From Ruminococcus sp. (GTDB lineage Bacteria; Bacillota; Clostridia; Oscillospirales; Ruminococcaceae), in the NCBI GenBank assembly GCA_021770655.1, contig JAETQO010000006.1, positions 62,001 to 126,000 of the forward strand: a DNA stretch of 64,000 nt, written 5' to 3'. Below the pieces are notes generated by a model, which saw only the letters and a list, made by a program, of their open reading frames with translations, was not told where the DNA came from and ran no database searches. Of the stretch, positions 8,524 to 17,116 are shown piece by piece. Made by a program: the position numbers and the translations under genes. Positions within the stretch are counted from its first letter, which is position 1; every line of letters starts with the position of its first letter.

Positions 8524-9939
8524 TTAAAACCTGAAATATAGAAAGGGGTTAAAGGAACTTCCCGCAAGATACGCTGTGGAGATAAACAACAGGCATACAG
8601 CGGCAAGAGGCTGTAAAACACAGCCGCAAAGCTGAGGAAGCGTATCCCTGAGTTTCATACACAGTTTCTTCGGAAGCGGCGTAGAGGCAATAACAAGTAT
8701 AACTATAGTTACCGCATACTGCGCCAGCCAGAACACCGTCTGTTTATTGATAAGCGGTATTGCACCTATGCCGAACATATTTTTGAAATTCTGCGTAAGC
8801 GCGTCGAAATCCTCATAAGCAAATATTCCCCAGCCTATGACGATAAAGAACAGCGCGTAAAGATGCCTGAAAAACACAGGCAGTTTTCCGAGCGCCTTTC
8901 CAAGGAAAAGCTTTTCGCAGAGCAGGATCACTCCGAAGTAAACGCCCCATAGCATAAAGTTCCAGTTTGCACCGTGCCAGAAACCCGTGAGAAACCATAC
9001 TATCATAATGTTCACACACTGGCGGAGCTTTCCCCTGCGGTTTCCTCCCAGAGGTATATAAACGTAATCCCTGAACCAGCTTGACAGAGAAATGTGCCAC
9101 CTTCTCCAGAAATCGGTAATGGAGTTTGATATATACGGATAATTGAAGTTTTCAAGGAAGTCAAATCCGAACATTTTTCCGAGACCTATCGCCATATCCG
9201 AATAGCCGGAAAAATCAAAATAGATCTGGAAGGTGTAGGCTATTATCCCAAGCCATGACGCCGCAACGCTAAGCTCAGACTGAGATGTGTTTGAAATAGT
9301 GTCGAACAGCTCTCCGATATTGTTGGCAAGTATCACTTTTTTGCCCATTCCTATGGAAAATCTCCATACGCCCTGAGCGAAATTATCGAGAGTTTCCCTC
9401 CGTTTCTCAAGCTGTTCGGCAACGTCGATATATCTTACGATAGGTCCAGCGATCAGCTGAGGGAAAAGCGCAACATAGGTCGCAAGGTTGAGAAAATTCT
9501 TTTGACTTTTAACGTTGCCTCTGTAAACGTCGATAACATAGGAAAGCGTCTGAAAGCTGTAAAATGAAATACCGATAGGCAAAGCAAGTCCCAGCTTTGA
9601 AACGGACGTTCCGAAAACACCGTTGACCGCACCGATAAAGAAGTCGGTATACTTAAAAAACAAAAGCAGACCTATATTCCATACCACGGCAAAAAGCATT
9701 GCAGCAAGCGGACCTGCCCTGCCGGCGTTTTTTCTCTGCTTGTCCGCAAGAAGTCCGGTTATATACGCTACAATAGTAGATGCTATCATAAGTACGATAT
9801 AAACAGGTTCGCCCCATGCGTAAAACACAAGGCTGAAAATAAACAGCACCAGATTGCGCGTTATGCGTGGGACGATATAATATGTTATCAGTACAATAGG
9901 CAGAAACGCAAATAAAAATGTCGTACTTGAAAAAAGCAT
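8524..9939 (-). CDS. MBOAT family O-acyltransferase (AlgI/DltB type)
   Basis: 471 residues, polytopic, opening with FSSTTFLFAFLPIVLITYYI. The MBOAT core is visible: PIGISFYSFQTLSYVIDVYRG, FFPQLIAGPI-like (VALFPQLIAGPIVRY), the DFSGYSDMAIG block, and the WRRWHISLSSWFRDYVYIPLGG and FLTGFWHGANW motifs carrying the catalytic histidine. It moves acetyl groups across the membrane for transfer to surface glycans. It is central to the four-gene operon. Confidence 0.95.
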   Translation of the reverse strand: MLFSSTTFLFAFLPIVLITYYIVPRITRNLVLFIFSLVFYAWGEPVYIVLMIASTIVAYITGLLADKQRKNAGRAGPLAAMLFAVVWNIGLLLFFKYTDFFIGAVNGVFGTSVSKLGLALPIGISFYSFQTLSYVIDVYRGNVKSQKNFLNLATYVALFPQLIAGPIVRYIDVAEQLEKRRETLDNFAQGVWRFSIGMGKKVILANNIGELFDTISNTSQSELSVAASWLGIIAYTFQIYFDFSGYSDMAIGLGKMFGFDFLENFNYPYISNSITDFWRRWHISLSSWFRDYVYIPLGGNRRGKLRQCVNIMIVWFLTGFWHGANWNFMLWGVYFGVILLCEKLFLGKALGKLPVFFRHLYALFFIVIGWGIFAYEDFDALTQNFKNMFGIGAIPLINKQTVFWLAQYAVTIVILVIASTPLPKKLCMKLRDTLPQLCGCVLQPLAAVCLLFISTAYLAGSSFNPFLYFRF

Positions 9940-9952
9940 AAATTTCTTACTC

Positions 9953-10465
9953 CTAGCCTATTATCTCTTTCGCTTTGTCGTTGTCATTGGAAATACATAA
10001 AAGCACATAGTTTCCCTTTGTCACAAGCACCGGATCTTCAAGCTTATCCATTTCCTCGGGAACATAGTCCTTAAAAACCTTTTTCTGGCTTTCTATCCTG
10101 TCTTTGAGCGTATCCGCGATAGCCTTTGCAGAATCTTCGTCCTTTGCCTCAAAACATCCTATCTCCTCTGCTGTTCCGCCCGATGAGCTTACATAGACCT
10201 TTCCCTTAACATAGCTGTCCGGAGAGATACCGATTATCTTCTCGATCTTTCCCTCGTCAAGCTCAGCAAGCTCGTCCTTGAACTCAACTCCGTCCTTCAG
10301 TTTATCCGCAGTCGCCGAAACGTCAATAGTCTCATCGGCTTGAGCGACAGCGGCCGAACCGGACTTGTCCGCGTCTGAGCTGTCCGAACCCGAACAGCCT
10401 GCAAGTGAAGCCGTACATACGCACATTACCGCCATAAGAACGCACATTATCTTCTTTTTGTTCAT
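9953..10465 (-). CDS. DUF4358-type lipoprotein
   Basis: 170 residues with a lipoprotein signal peptide (lipobox SLAGC, Cys near residue 24) and a Ser/Asp/Ala linker. The DUF4358-like domain (EFKDELAELDEGKIEKI, AKAIADTLKDRIESQKKVF) covers about residues 55-170. This family is often encoded with MBOAT/DHHW genes; the biochemical role is unknown. It lies 13 bp upstream of the MBOAT gene. Confidence 0.8.
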   Translation of the reverse strand: MNKKKIMCVLMAVMCVCTASLAGCSGSDSSDADKSGSAAVAQADETIDVSATADKLKDGVEFKDELAELDEGKIEKIIGISPDSYVKGKVYVSSSGGTAEEIGCFEAKDEDSAKAIADTLKDRIESQKKVFKDYVPEEMDKLEDPVLVTKGNYVLLCISNDNDKAKEIIG

Positions 10466-10482
10466 AATTTATCTTCCCTTTC

Positions 10483-11343
10483 TCATGTATTGTCGATTAT
10501 ATATTCAAGCCATTTGTCACAGTATTCTCCGATAAGATGTATACCGTCGGTCGATGCCTCCGCAGGCAGGTTTCCGTCAACATCCGCAACAGCTTCGGCA
10601 CAGTTCAGATAAACCGCTCCCGTCTGCTCCGCAACCTCCTGAATAGCCTGATTGAACGTCGTTACGTTGGTATTGTTTATACTGTCACCCTGATAACTTC
10701 TTTCAGCGGTCACGGGCAGAATAGATTCTGCATAAATGACCGCATTGGGCTGAAGTTCCTTTATGCTGTTCACAAGCTGGGTGTAATAATCTTTAAAAGT
10801 ATCGATATACGGCCAGCCAAGCTCGTTAGTTCCAAGGTTTATATATATTCTTCCGTACTGTTTTTCACCAAGTGCGTCAAGAACAGTTCCCTCATTGCCG
10901 TTTGAAAGGGTGATATTCTTATCGGTCATAACCGTATCTATGTGCATACCCACAGAGCATAGGAACGTAGCCTTCGGTCTGTCGCAGTTATTCTGAAGTC
11001 CCACTGTTCTTGAATCACCGATAAACACTGCGTCGGACAGATCGTCCTCATCGTCACGGGAAACGGTGCTGTCAAGAACGCTGTCCGCAATGCTTTCGAC
11101 CTCGGACGTGTCGCTCTCTGAACTGCTGTTATCCTTCGGGGTTTTCACCTCGGCAACAGCGGCGCTGTCGGAACCCGTGAGTTTTTCAGCTTTTACGTCC
11201 ACGGAATTTGTACCCGCAACATGAACGCCCCAGCATATCACAAAGGCTATGCAGGCAAGACAACTTAACGAAACCATGCCCTGTTGCTGAGCGGCTCTTT
11301 TTTTTCTTATCCCGGCGATATTTTTCCTGTTTCGAGTCTCCAT
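10483..11343 (-). CDS. membrane-anchored SGNH/GDSL hydrolase
   Basis: 286 residues. One transmembrane helix (about 23-43) is followed by an acidic Ser-rich linker and an SGNH-hydrolase domain from about residue 100. Block I is FIGDSRTVGL with the nucleophile Ser, block III is INLGTNELG, and the C-terminal DGIHL carries the catalytic Asp-His pair. It is likely an acetyl-esterase or acetyltransferase acting outside the cell on the same glycan as the MBOAT and DHHW proteins. First gene of the operon, behind the promoter at 11391-11419. Confidence 0.88.
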   Translation of the reverse strand: METRNRKNIAGIRKKRAAQQQGMVSLSCLACIAFVICWGVHVAGTNSVDVKAEKLTGSDSAAVAEVKTPKDNSSSESDTSEVESIADSVLDSTVSRDDEDDLSDAVFIGDSRTVGLQNNCDRPKATFLCSVGMHIDTVMTDKNITLSNGNEGTVLDALGEKQYGRIYINLGTNELGWPYIDTFKDYYTQLVNSIKELQPNAVIYAESILPVTAERSYQGDSINNTNVTTFNQAIQEVAEQTGAVYLNCAEAVADVDGNLPAEASTDGIHLIGEYCDKWLEYIIDNT

Positions 11344-11362
11344 TATTTTTCCTTTCCGTTCA

Positions 11363-11378
11363 GGGACGTCAAAGTCCC
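11363..11378 (-). promoter_or_regulatory. small inverted repeat in the acetylation-operon leader
   Basis: GGGAC (6-nt loop) GTCCC lies between the -10 box and the start codon of the SGNH gene. It could be an operator or leader hairpin. Confidence 0.35.
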
Positions 11379-11390
11379 GTCTTAAAAATA

Positions 11391-11419
11391 ATCATAACAT
11401 ATTTTAAAGTCTTTTTCAA
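11391..11419 (-). promoter_or_regulatory. sigma-A promoter of the acetylation operon
   Basis: Minus-strand TTGAAA, 17-bp spacer, TATGAT, about 50 bp upstream of the SGNH gene start. Confidence 0.8.
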
Positions 11420-11567
11420 GTGCTTTTTTTGTCGAAACTTCCGATTATTTATCGTTAGTTTTGTATACTTTATATTATGCACAAAGATTTGAAATATAGA
11501 CGTTATCGATCAGCTATATCGGACAACGTCAAAACCGGGTATTGCTTTAAAAACTCCGGAATGCAAA

Positions 11568-11607
11568 AAAGCGCGGTCAAACGGCGATCCGTCCGACCTG
11601 CGCTGTT
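11568..11607 (-). terminator. terminator of the nucleotidyltransferase gene
   Basis: On the minus strand an AGCGCAGGTC/GACCGCGCT stem is followed by a run of six T, 40 bp after the stop codon. Apart from this and the operon promoter, the 300 bp between the two genes shows no coding signal. Confidence 0.75.
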
Positions 11608-11647
11608 AAATTTTTATCATTTATGAACGTCTGCGGCTCCGGACTTA

Positions 11648-12556
11648 TTATTTCCAAAGCCTTGCAGGATAAACCCCCGCGTCGATAAGCTTAGCTATCT
11701 CAGCCTTTACGCTGGGCTTGTCCTCCGCATATGTAACTCCGAACCATTTGTCACGGCTTTCAAGCAGTCGGCAATCAGCCTCGCCTGACTTTATCATTTC
11801 GTCAATGCCTGCCGGAAGAAGAAACTCAGCGGTAAGACTATCCTTATTGTTTCTGAGAAAATCCTCAAAACGTCCGCAAAGCTTTTCTATAAATCCCGCA
11901 GGACAGCCCCACATATTCATGGAAACATAGCAATTTTCATCAAGCTCGGCGGTATCCTCCTTGCCTGAATAAACCCTTCCGTCCGCTTCACGGCGTATGT
12001 TGTAAGTTTCCACAACATCGGTCATCATGCCGTTTTCAGCCTTGCAAACTCCCCTGTTTACCGCACCGAAATCGCTGAGAGTATTTTTCAGGATAAACCC
12101 TGCCATACCAAGGTGAAGCTTTCCGTCCGTCTCCGGATCTGCGCACAGAAAATCATGGAGCTTTACAAACGCCTCCTTACCGTAAAAGTCATCGGCGTTT
12201 ATCACTGCAAAAGGTTCGTTTATCACATCACGGCAGCAGCATACGGCATGACCGTGCCCCCACGGCTTCACCCTGCCGACAGGTACGGAAAATCCTTCGG
12301 GCAGACAGTCAAGCTCCTGATAAACATAACCGACCTCTACATATTTAGATATACGGTCGCCTATCATTTTATCAAAGGCTTCTCTTATATCCTTTCTGAT
12401 TATAAACACAACCCTGTCGAAACCAGCCTCTATAGCGTCAAAAATAGAATAATCCATAATTATCTCGCCGTTGGGGCCGAAAGGCTCAAGCTGTTTTATT
12501 CCGCCCTTAAATCTGCTTCCCAGTCCTGCCGCAAGTATACAAAGTGTACAGCTCAT
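11648..12556 (-). CDS. nucleotidyltransferase family protein (sugar-phosphate type)
   Basis: 302 residues with the NTP-transferase signature LAAGLGSRFKGG at residues 8-19, a conserved lysine soon after (KQLEPFG), and the metal-binding INADDFYG near residue 107. The rest has a Rossmann-like nucleotidyltransferase pattern. Such enzymes activate sugar or polyol phosphates with NTPs. The substrate cannot be read from sequence. It is monocistronic, with its own promoter at 12626-12654. Confidence 0.85.
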   Translation of the reverse strand: MSCTLCILAAGLGSRFKGGIKQLEPFGPNGEIIMDYSIFDAIEAGFDRVVFIIRKDIREAFDKMIGDRISKYVEVGYVYQELDCLPEGFSVPVGRVKPWGHGHAVCCCRDVINEPFAVINADDFYGKEAFVKLHDFLCADPETDGKLHLGMAGFILKNTLSDFGAVNRGVCKAENGMMTDVVETYNIRREADGRVYSGKEDTAELDENCYVSMNMWGCPAGFIEKLCGRFEDFLRNNKDSLTAEFLLPAGIDEMIKSGEADCRLLESRDKWFGVTYAEDKPSVKAEIAKLIDAGVYPARLWK

Positions 12557-12625
12557 TTAATAATCTCCAATCTCTTTATTTTTTCTATTTAATTTTCTCA
12601 CATTTTTTAATTTTACAGTATTACT

Positions 12626-12654
12626 ATTATGCCACACATATTATGATTTGTCAA
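12626..12654 (-). promoter_or_regulatory. sigma-A promoter of the nucleotidyltransferase gene
   Basis: Minus-strand TTGACA, 17-bp spacer, CATAAT, 70 bp upstream of the start. Confidence 0.85.
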
Positions 12655-12734
12655 GAGGATTTTTAATAAATTTTGTAAAACGCTGTAAAAATATTTCTGA
12701 TTTTGAAAGCTGTCGGACAACTTATTTTTGTTTC

Positions 12735-12873
12735 AGGCAACACCGCACAGCTATCGTGTGCGGATAACGCAGGGATACTTGCGTCTTTCAAGGAGTTTAT
12801 GTGCAGAATGACGGAAAATTGGCAAGTTAGACGTGCACAAAGCCGTTAGGCGGTAGTTGCGCGGTGTTACCTT
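12735..12873 (+). repeat. family-1 MITE-like element, internally deleted (copy B)
   Basis: 139 bp. Both terminal repeats are recognisable with a few changes, but about 36 bp of the left-middle part is missing compared with copy A. It ends 21 bp before the -35 of the next gene. Confidence 0.85.
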
Positions 12874-12893
12874 TACAAACTTTGCAAAATACC

Positions 12894-12922
12894 TTGACAA
12901 AAGTCAACGGATATGTTATGCT
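12894..12922 (+). promoter_or_regulatory. sigma-A promoter of the SDR gene
   Basis: TTGACA (12894-12899), 17-bp spacer, TATGCT (12917-12922). Confidence 0.85.
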
Positions 12923-12995
12923 GAAAAGACACAATTATTGTTGGGTATTATACGCACTTTTGTATATGCCAATGAAGAACGGAGGATTATCGGCA

Positions 12996-13760
12996 ATGAC
13001 AAAAACTGCATTGATAACGGGCGCAAGTTCGGGAATAGGCAGAGAGATAGCTAAAAACCTAAGCAAAAAAGGCTTTAAAGTCATACTCTGCGCCAGAAGA
13101 GAGGATAGACTGACAGAACTTGCAAGCGAGCTTAAAACCGAGTCCCGAATAATAATCTGTGACCTTTCCCGTCGGGAAGAGTGTTTCAGAGTTTACGAAG
13201 AGGTAAAGGGCGAAAAAATATCCGTGCTGATAAACAATGCCGGTTTCGGTAAAGTAGGCACATTTGCTGATATTCCCCTTGACACGGAGCTTAAAATGAT
13301 AGATACCAATATTACTGCCGTTCATATACTCACAAAACTTTTTTTGAAGGACTTTATCAATGCGGACCGAGGTTATATAATGAATGTTGCGTCATCGGCA
13401 GGGCTTATGAACGGAGGTCCTCTTATGGCAGCGTATTACGCCACAAAGGCTTATGTCGTAGACCTCACCTGCGCTATATCTCAGGAGCTTAAAGACGCAG
13501 GGAGCAAGGTTCACATCTGCGCGCTTTGCCCCGGACCTGTAGATACCGAATTCAACAGCGTTGCAGACTGCAGATTCACCGTAAAAGCTATCAGTGCAAA
13601 ATACTGCTCCGATAAAGCCGTTGACGGTATGTTTGCAAAAAAAGCGCTGATAATTCCCGAAAACACAATCAAAGCTATGTATACAGCATCAAGGCTTCTG
13701 CCAAGAAGCCTTGTGCTTAAAGTCACAGGAAAGATACAGCAGAAAAAGACGGAGCAATAA
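12996..13760 (+). CDS. short-chain dehydrogenase/reductase
   Basis: 254 residues with the classical SDR layout. The NAD(P)-binding TGASSGIGREI is at residues 8-18, NNAG (LINNAGFGK) near residue 84, and the catalytic YxxxK (YYATKAYV) near residue 150. The C-terminal helix-rich tail resembles the DltE/YqjQ group. The basic residues in CARREDRL after strand 2 suggest NADP preference. ATG 12996 is preceded by GGAGG; the frame could extend upstream into the repeat, but that part precedes any plausible ribosome-binding site. Substrate unknown. Confidence 0.88.
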   Translation: MTKTALITGASSGIGREIAKNLSKKGFKVILCARREDRLTELASELKTESRIIICDLSRREECFRVYEEVKGEKISVLINNAGFGKVGTFADIPLDTELKMIDTNITAVHILTKLFLKDFINADRGYIMNVASSAGLMNGGPLMAAYYATKAYVVDLTCAISQELKDAGSKVHICALCPGPVDTEFNSVADCRFTVKAISAKYCSDKAVDGMFAKKALIIPENTIKAMYTASRLLPRSLVLKVTGKIQQKKTEQ

Positions 13761-13883
13761 TAATGAGAAATGCACAGCAAAGCAATCGGTTTATTATTTT
13801 TACAAAAGTTAAAAAAGTCTTGTCATGAAAGAAAATTCAGCTAAATTTCCAAAATTTCATAGTCAAATTTGTTAGGAGTGCAT

Positions 13884-13898
13884 AAGAAAACGTTAACA
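13884..13898 (+). promoter_or_regulatory. cre-like site upstream of the surface-protein gene
   Basis: A 15-mer centred on AAACGTT fits the CcpA/LacI-family consensus WTGNNANCGNWNNCA with one mismatch, about 20 bp upstream of the -35. The paralogue has a similar site at 43475-43489. This is a consensus match only. Confidence 0.4.
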
Positions 13899-13917
13899 TA
13901 TTTGTTTATAAAGCCGA

Positions 13918-13946
13918 TTGAAATTTCTAAAAAAATAAAGTACAAT
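13918..13946 (+). promoter_or_regulatory. sigma-A promoter of the first surface-protein paralogue
   Basis: TTGAAA (13918-13923), 17-bp spacer, TACAAT (13941-13946), with AAAGGAAG upstream of the ATG. Confidence 0.85.
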
Positions 13947-13981
13947 ATACTTAAAGTTATTTAAGAAAGGAAGTTTTAGAA

Positions 13982-14938
13982 ATGAAACTTAAAAAGATTT
14001 TTGCAGGCATGGCTGCAGCTTCTATTGCTGCTTCCGCAATGGCTATGTGCGTTTCTGCCGCAGATTCCACAGCATATAACTATATTTATATCGCAACCGA
14101 TATTCCTTATGAACTGAATGATGATGAACAGCCGGTTGTAGACGGAAATGTCGTTACATGTAAGGATCTTACAGTTAAGATCGGTTCTCAGGAATTTTCA
14201 GTAGCTGATGCTCCTGTTAAGACAGACTCTAAGGTTCTTTGTTTCCAGATCATCAACAAGTGGAATTCTGATTTCACGCCTTCTGTTACCGACTATACTG
14301 TTGCAGGTGAAGGCGAGTACATTTCTATCGATTTTACTCTTGAGGGTATTGGCAGCACAACCGGTAATGCAGGTGTAGCTTTCCAGGCTGACGGTACTTG
14401 GAACTTCAGAAACCCTGACGATGCAGACAAAGATAAATTTGCTCAGCCTGCATACTTCCCTAACAAATGTGTAGGTATCTCAGGCGGTTCCGGTGGTTTC
14501 GATACAAATGTTGACTGCACAGATGCCGCTATCAACGGTGACGGTACTTATTCAATTTCTATCGCTCAGAGCGGTAAGATAAACGCTGAAGCTCAGGTAT
14601 TTGACGACGGCACTACAAATGAGGGTTGGACATGGGCTGCAAACGCTGTTCCTGTGGCTCCTGCTGAAGTCAACTCTTCTACAGCATCTGGTGATTCTTC
14701 CAAGCCTGATTCTTCCAAGACAGACTCTAAGACTGATTCCAAGACTGATTCCAAGACAAGCTCCGCTGCTTCAACTACATCTAAGAGCGGTTCTACAGGC
14801 ACAACAACTACTTCCAAGGCTGCAACATCTTCCGCTGCTGCTTCCGACAACACAGCTGAGACAGGCGCAACCGCAGGTATCGCTCTTGCAGGTATCGCTC
14901 TTGCAGGCGCAGCTATTGTAGTTTCCAAGCGCAAGTAA
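13982..14938 (+). CDS. secreted, C-terminally anchored surface protein with Ser-Lys-Thr-Asp linker (paralogue 1)
   Basis: 318 residues. A signal peptide (1-26, ending ...AMCVSAA) is followed by a roughly 200-residue beta-rich domain of unknown family. Next come a low-complexity linker of repeated SKTD units and a Ser/Thr-rich stretch. The end is a cassette NTAETGATAG, a hydrophobic helix and VVSKRK, like a sortase-type or tail anchor without a canonical LPxTG. The last ~75 residues are nearly identical to those of the gene at 43653. Codon use is strongly optimised, which suggests high expression. Its function is unknown. Confidence 0.8.
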   Translation: MKLKKIFAGMAAASIAASAMAMCVSAADSTAYNYIYIATDIPYELNDDEQPVVDGNVVTCKDLTVKIGSQEFSVADAPVKTDSKVLCFQIINKWNSDFTPSVTDYTVAGEGEYISIDFTLEGIGSTTGNAGVAFQADGTWNFRNPDDADKDKFAQPAYFPNKCVGISGGSGGFDTNVDCTDAAINGDGTYSISIAQSGKINAEAQVFDDGTTNEGWTWAANAVPVAPAEVNSSTASGDSSKPDSSKTDSKTDSKTDSKTSSAASTTSKSGSTGTTTTSKAATSSAAASDNTAETGATAGIALAGIALAGAAIVVSKRK

Positions 14939-14975
14939 TTAACGCTTGAGTGCGATCATACATTAAAAAATCACT

Positions 14976-15007
14976 AAAGGGACTTCGTTTGTGAAGTCCC
15001 TTTTTTG
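14976..15007 (+). terminator. terminator after surface-protein paralogue 1
   Basis: AAAGGGACTTC, a 6-nt loop, GAAGTCCCTT and a run of T. Confidence 0.9.
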
Positions 15008-15045
15008 TTTGTGGTATAGAAAATAAAAAAAATAGCAAAATAGTA

Positions 15046-15074
15046 TAGACAAACGGAAATTAATATAGTATAAT
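15046..15074 (+). promoter_or_regulatory. sigma-A promoter of rsmD-coaD
   Basis: TAGACA (15046-15051), 17-bp spacer, TATAAT (15069-15074). Confidence 0.8.
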
Positions 15075-15104
15075 ATTTGTATACAATTTTTATGGAGTTG
15101 TTTT

Positions 15105-15659
15105 ATGAGAGTTATTACAGGTTCCTGTAGAGGAAAAAAACTTAAAACGCTGGATTCTCTTGACACAAGACCTACCTCAGATATGGTCAAGGAAGCAGTC
15201 TTTTCAATTATTCAGTTTGACGTTCCCGGCGCTTCTGTACTTGATCTGTTCGCAGGAAGCGGACAAATAGGTATCGAGGCCCTCAGCCGCAGTGCAAGGC
15301 ACTGCGTTTTTGTGGATAAGAATCCGGAAGCTGTTTCCGTCATCAAAGAAAACGTTTTCTCCTGCGGATTTATAAAGCAGTCGCGTATTCTTAATATGGA
15401 CAGCCTTGAATATCTGAAAACCGCCAAACCGGGACTTGATATTGTTTTCATCGACCCGCCTTACAGAATGGGTATCGTTGAAAAATGCCTGCCGCTGATA
15501 GAAACTAAGCTGAACGAAGGCGCGATCGTCATCTGTGAGCATGAAAAAGAATTGGTACTTGGTGATGAATACGGCAGACTGCATCTTCACAAAAGATATA
15601 AGTACGGAAAAACCGCTGTAACGGTTTATAAAATTCCGATGAAAGAAGAGGACTTTTAA
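15105..15659 (+). CDS. rsmD: 16S rRNA (guanine966-N2)-methyltransferase
   Basis: 184 residues, normal for RsmD. MRVITGSCRGKKLKTLDSLDTRPTSD-type N-terminus, SAM-binding DLFAGSGQIGIEALSR near residue 46, and the catalytic DPPY near residue 122. It methylates 16S rRNA in the assembling 30S subunit. Its stop overlaps the coaD start (TAATG), the usual rsmD-coaD pairing. Confidence 0.95.
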   Translation: MRVITGSCRGKKLKTLDSLDTRPTSDMVKEAVFSIIQFDVPGASVLDLFAGSGQIGIEALSRSARHCVFVDKNPEAVSVIKENVFSCGFIKQSRILNMDSLEYLKTAKPGLDIVFIDPPYRMGIVEKCLPLIETKLNEGAIVICEHEKELVLGDEYGRLHLHKRYKYGKTAVTVYKIPMKEEDF

Positions 15660-16159
15660 TGCGTATTGCTGTTTGTCCCGGAAGTTTCGATCCGGTAACG
15701 CTGGGACATCTGGATATAATCGACCGAGCGTCAAAGCTTTTCGATAAGGTCATTGTGCTGGTTTCCTTTAACGCCAGCAAATCGCAAGCCGCCTTTACGC
15801 CAACGGAGCGTATGAAAATGATAATCGAAGTCACCGGACATCTTGACAATGTCGTTGTGGACTGTTATAACGGCCTGTTGGCGGACTATCTGAAAAAGAC
15901 GGGTGCAAACGCTATTGTGAAAGGACTTCGAGCCGTTTCCGACTTTGAGTATGAATTTCAGATGGCCCTCGCCAATAAAAAACTTTACAGCGACGCAGAA
16001 ACCGTATTTCTTACCACCACCGGCGAGAATATGTTCCTGTCCTCAAGCGTGGTGAAGGAAATCGCAAGTTTCGGCGGAGATATAACAGGCTTTGTTCCGC
16101 CTCAGATACTTGACACGATAACGGAAAGACTTTATAAACCCGAAAATAACAGGGATTAA
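15659..16159 (+). CDS. coaD: pantetheine-phosphate adenylyltransferase
   Basis: 166 residues. PGSFDPVTLGHLDII at residues 7-21 includes the T/HxGH nucleotidyl-transfer motif, and SSSVVKEIA appears near the C-terminus. It makes dephospho-CoA from phosphopantetheine and ATP in coenzyme A synthesis. Translationally coupled to rsmD. Confidence 0.97.
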   Translation: MRIAVCPGSFDPVTLGHLDIIDRASKLFDKVIVLVSFNASKSQAAFTPTERMKMIIEVTGHLDNVVVDCYNGLLADYLKKTGANAIVKGLRAVSDFEYEFQMALANKKLYSDAETVFLTTTGENMFLSSSVVKEIASFGGDITGFVPPQILDTITERLYKPENNRD

Positions 16160-16198
16160 GTAAAGCCTTTGCGCTTTTATATAGAAAGGGTGTTTAAA

Positions 16199-16666
16199 AT
16201 GAATGTAGACGAAATTCTTGAACTAATGGACGAACTGCTGGACAAATCGTCGAGCGTGCCGTTTTCAACCAAAAAGATGATCGACGTCGAGCAGATGCGC
16301 GAATACATCGACAGTATCAGACTGAATCTTCCCGGGGAGATCAAACGCGCCAAGGATATGACCAGAGATAAGAAGAATATTCTTACCGAGGCGAACAAGG
16401 AAGCTGATGAGATAATCAAGAAGGCTAAGGAAGAAGCCAAAAAACTTGTTGCTCAGGAGGAGATACTCCGACAGGCGACCGAGTATGCCAAGCAGGTCGT
16501 TGAGGAAGGAAACAAGCAGGCCGCTGATATTGTGGCTCAGGCACAGGCTAAGGATCTGGCTATCCGCCAGGCGCTTTCCGATAACCTCAACAAATCTCTT
16601 TCCGAAGCGGCGGATATTCTTTCCAAGAGCCTTAAAGATGTGCTATGCTGTTTTTTCTTTTTCTGA
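16199..16666 (+). pseudogene. coiled-coil protein gene truncated by the mobile island
   Basis: Third gene of the rsmD-coaD unit, starting at ATG 16199 behind AGAAAGGG. It encodes a long charged coiled coil (residues 60-145, AKDMTRDKKN..., KEADEIIKKAKEEAKKL) like DivIVA or ATP-synthase-subunit-B-type proteins often found here. After ...ILSKSLKDV the reading frame runs into foreign sequence and ends in an odd Leu-Cys-Cys-Phe4 tail. The stop codon of an inverted recombinase remnant lies at 16643-16645, so the natural C-terminus was probably removed by insertion. Whether the shortened protein works is unknown. Confidence 0.7.
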
Positions 16667-16961
16667 ATGTTTCTGTTTCAAGCGTTCTTGGAACATTTCT
16701 TCATATTCTTCAGCAGATGGGGCGTTGATAATACCGATACCACTATAGTAAATATCAATCGGATATACGGTCTTTCCATCTATCATCTGTTTCTTGGATA
16801 CCATAATGTAATCGATAAACTCATTGACGATGGCAGGTGTAAGTTCTTTGATTTCCGTATAACGCCTGACTTTCTCCACAAACTCTGACACATTTGCGGT
16901 TTTGTCATTCTGCTTTTCAATGTCTGCTTTTAACTGGATAATAGATTCTTTTAAGGTTTAA
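16643..16961 (-). pseudogene. C-terminal remnant of a large serine recombinase (TndX/TnpX type, DUF4368)
   Basis: The minus strand encodes about 105 residues continuing in frame from LKESIIQLKADIEKQ through the characteristic KVRRYTEIKELTPAIVNEFI and IDIYYSGIGIIN. That is the C-terminal DUF4368 part of the large resolvases that move Tn4451/Tn5397-type elements. A stop precedes it and the catalytic N-terminal ~450 residues are absent, so it is a dead fragment. It marks the left border of the island. Confidence 0.8.
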
Positions 16962-17039
16962 TTTTGAATTTGACAGCAACGAATATGTAGTAATACAAAA
17001 ACCTCCTTTTTGGGTATTCCATTTTCAATTCGACTGTGG

Positions 17040-17045
17040 TATAAT
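17040..17045 (+). promoter_or_regulatory. -10 box of the PadR gene with nearby TAGTA/TACTA repeats
   Basis: TATAAT with only a weak -35 at 17017. Downstream to 17090 lie several TAGTAGTG/ACTACT/TACTACTAC elements with partial dyad symmetry. They could be the binding site for the PadR product itself. Confidence 0.4.
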
Positions 17046-17116
17046 AGTAGTGCTTATAAAAACTACTTCATATATATACTACTACAAATACAACAGGATG
17101 TCAAGGAGGAAACTGT

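Noticed and set aside
12864..12995. Longer N-terminus for the SDR at 12996
   Set aside because: The extra 44 codons span the promoter and the end of a repeat.
14601..14921. Leu-rich frames overlapping the SKTD linker
   Set aside because: Low-complexity shadow frames of the surface protein; the same artefact occurs at 44146-44583.
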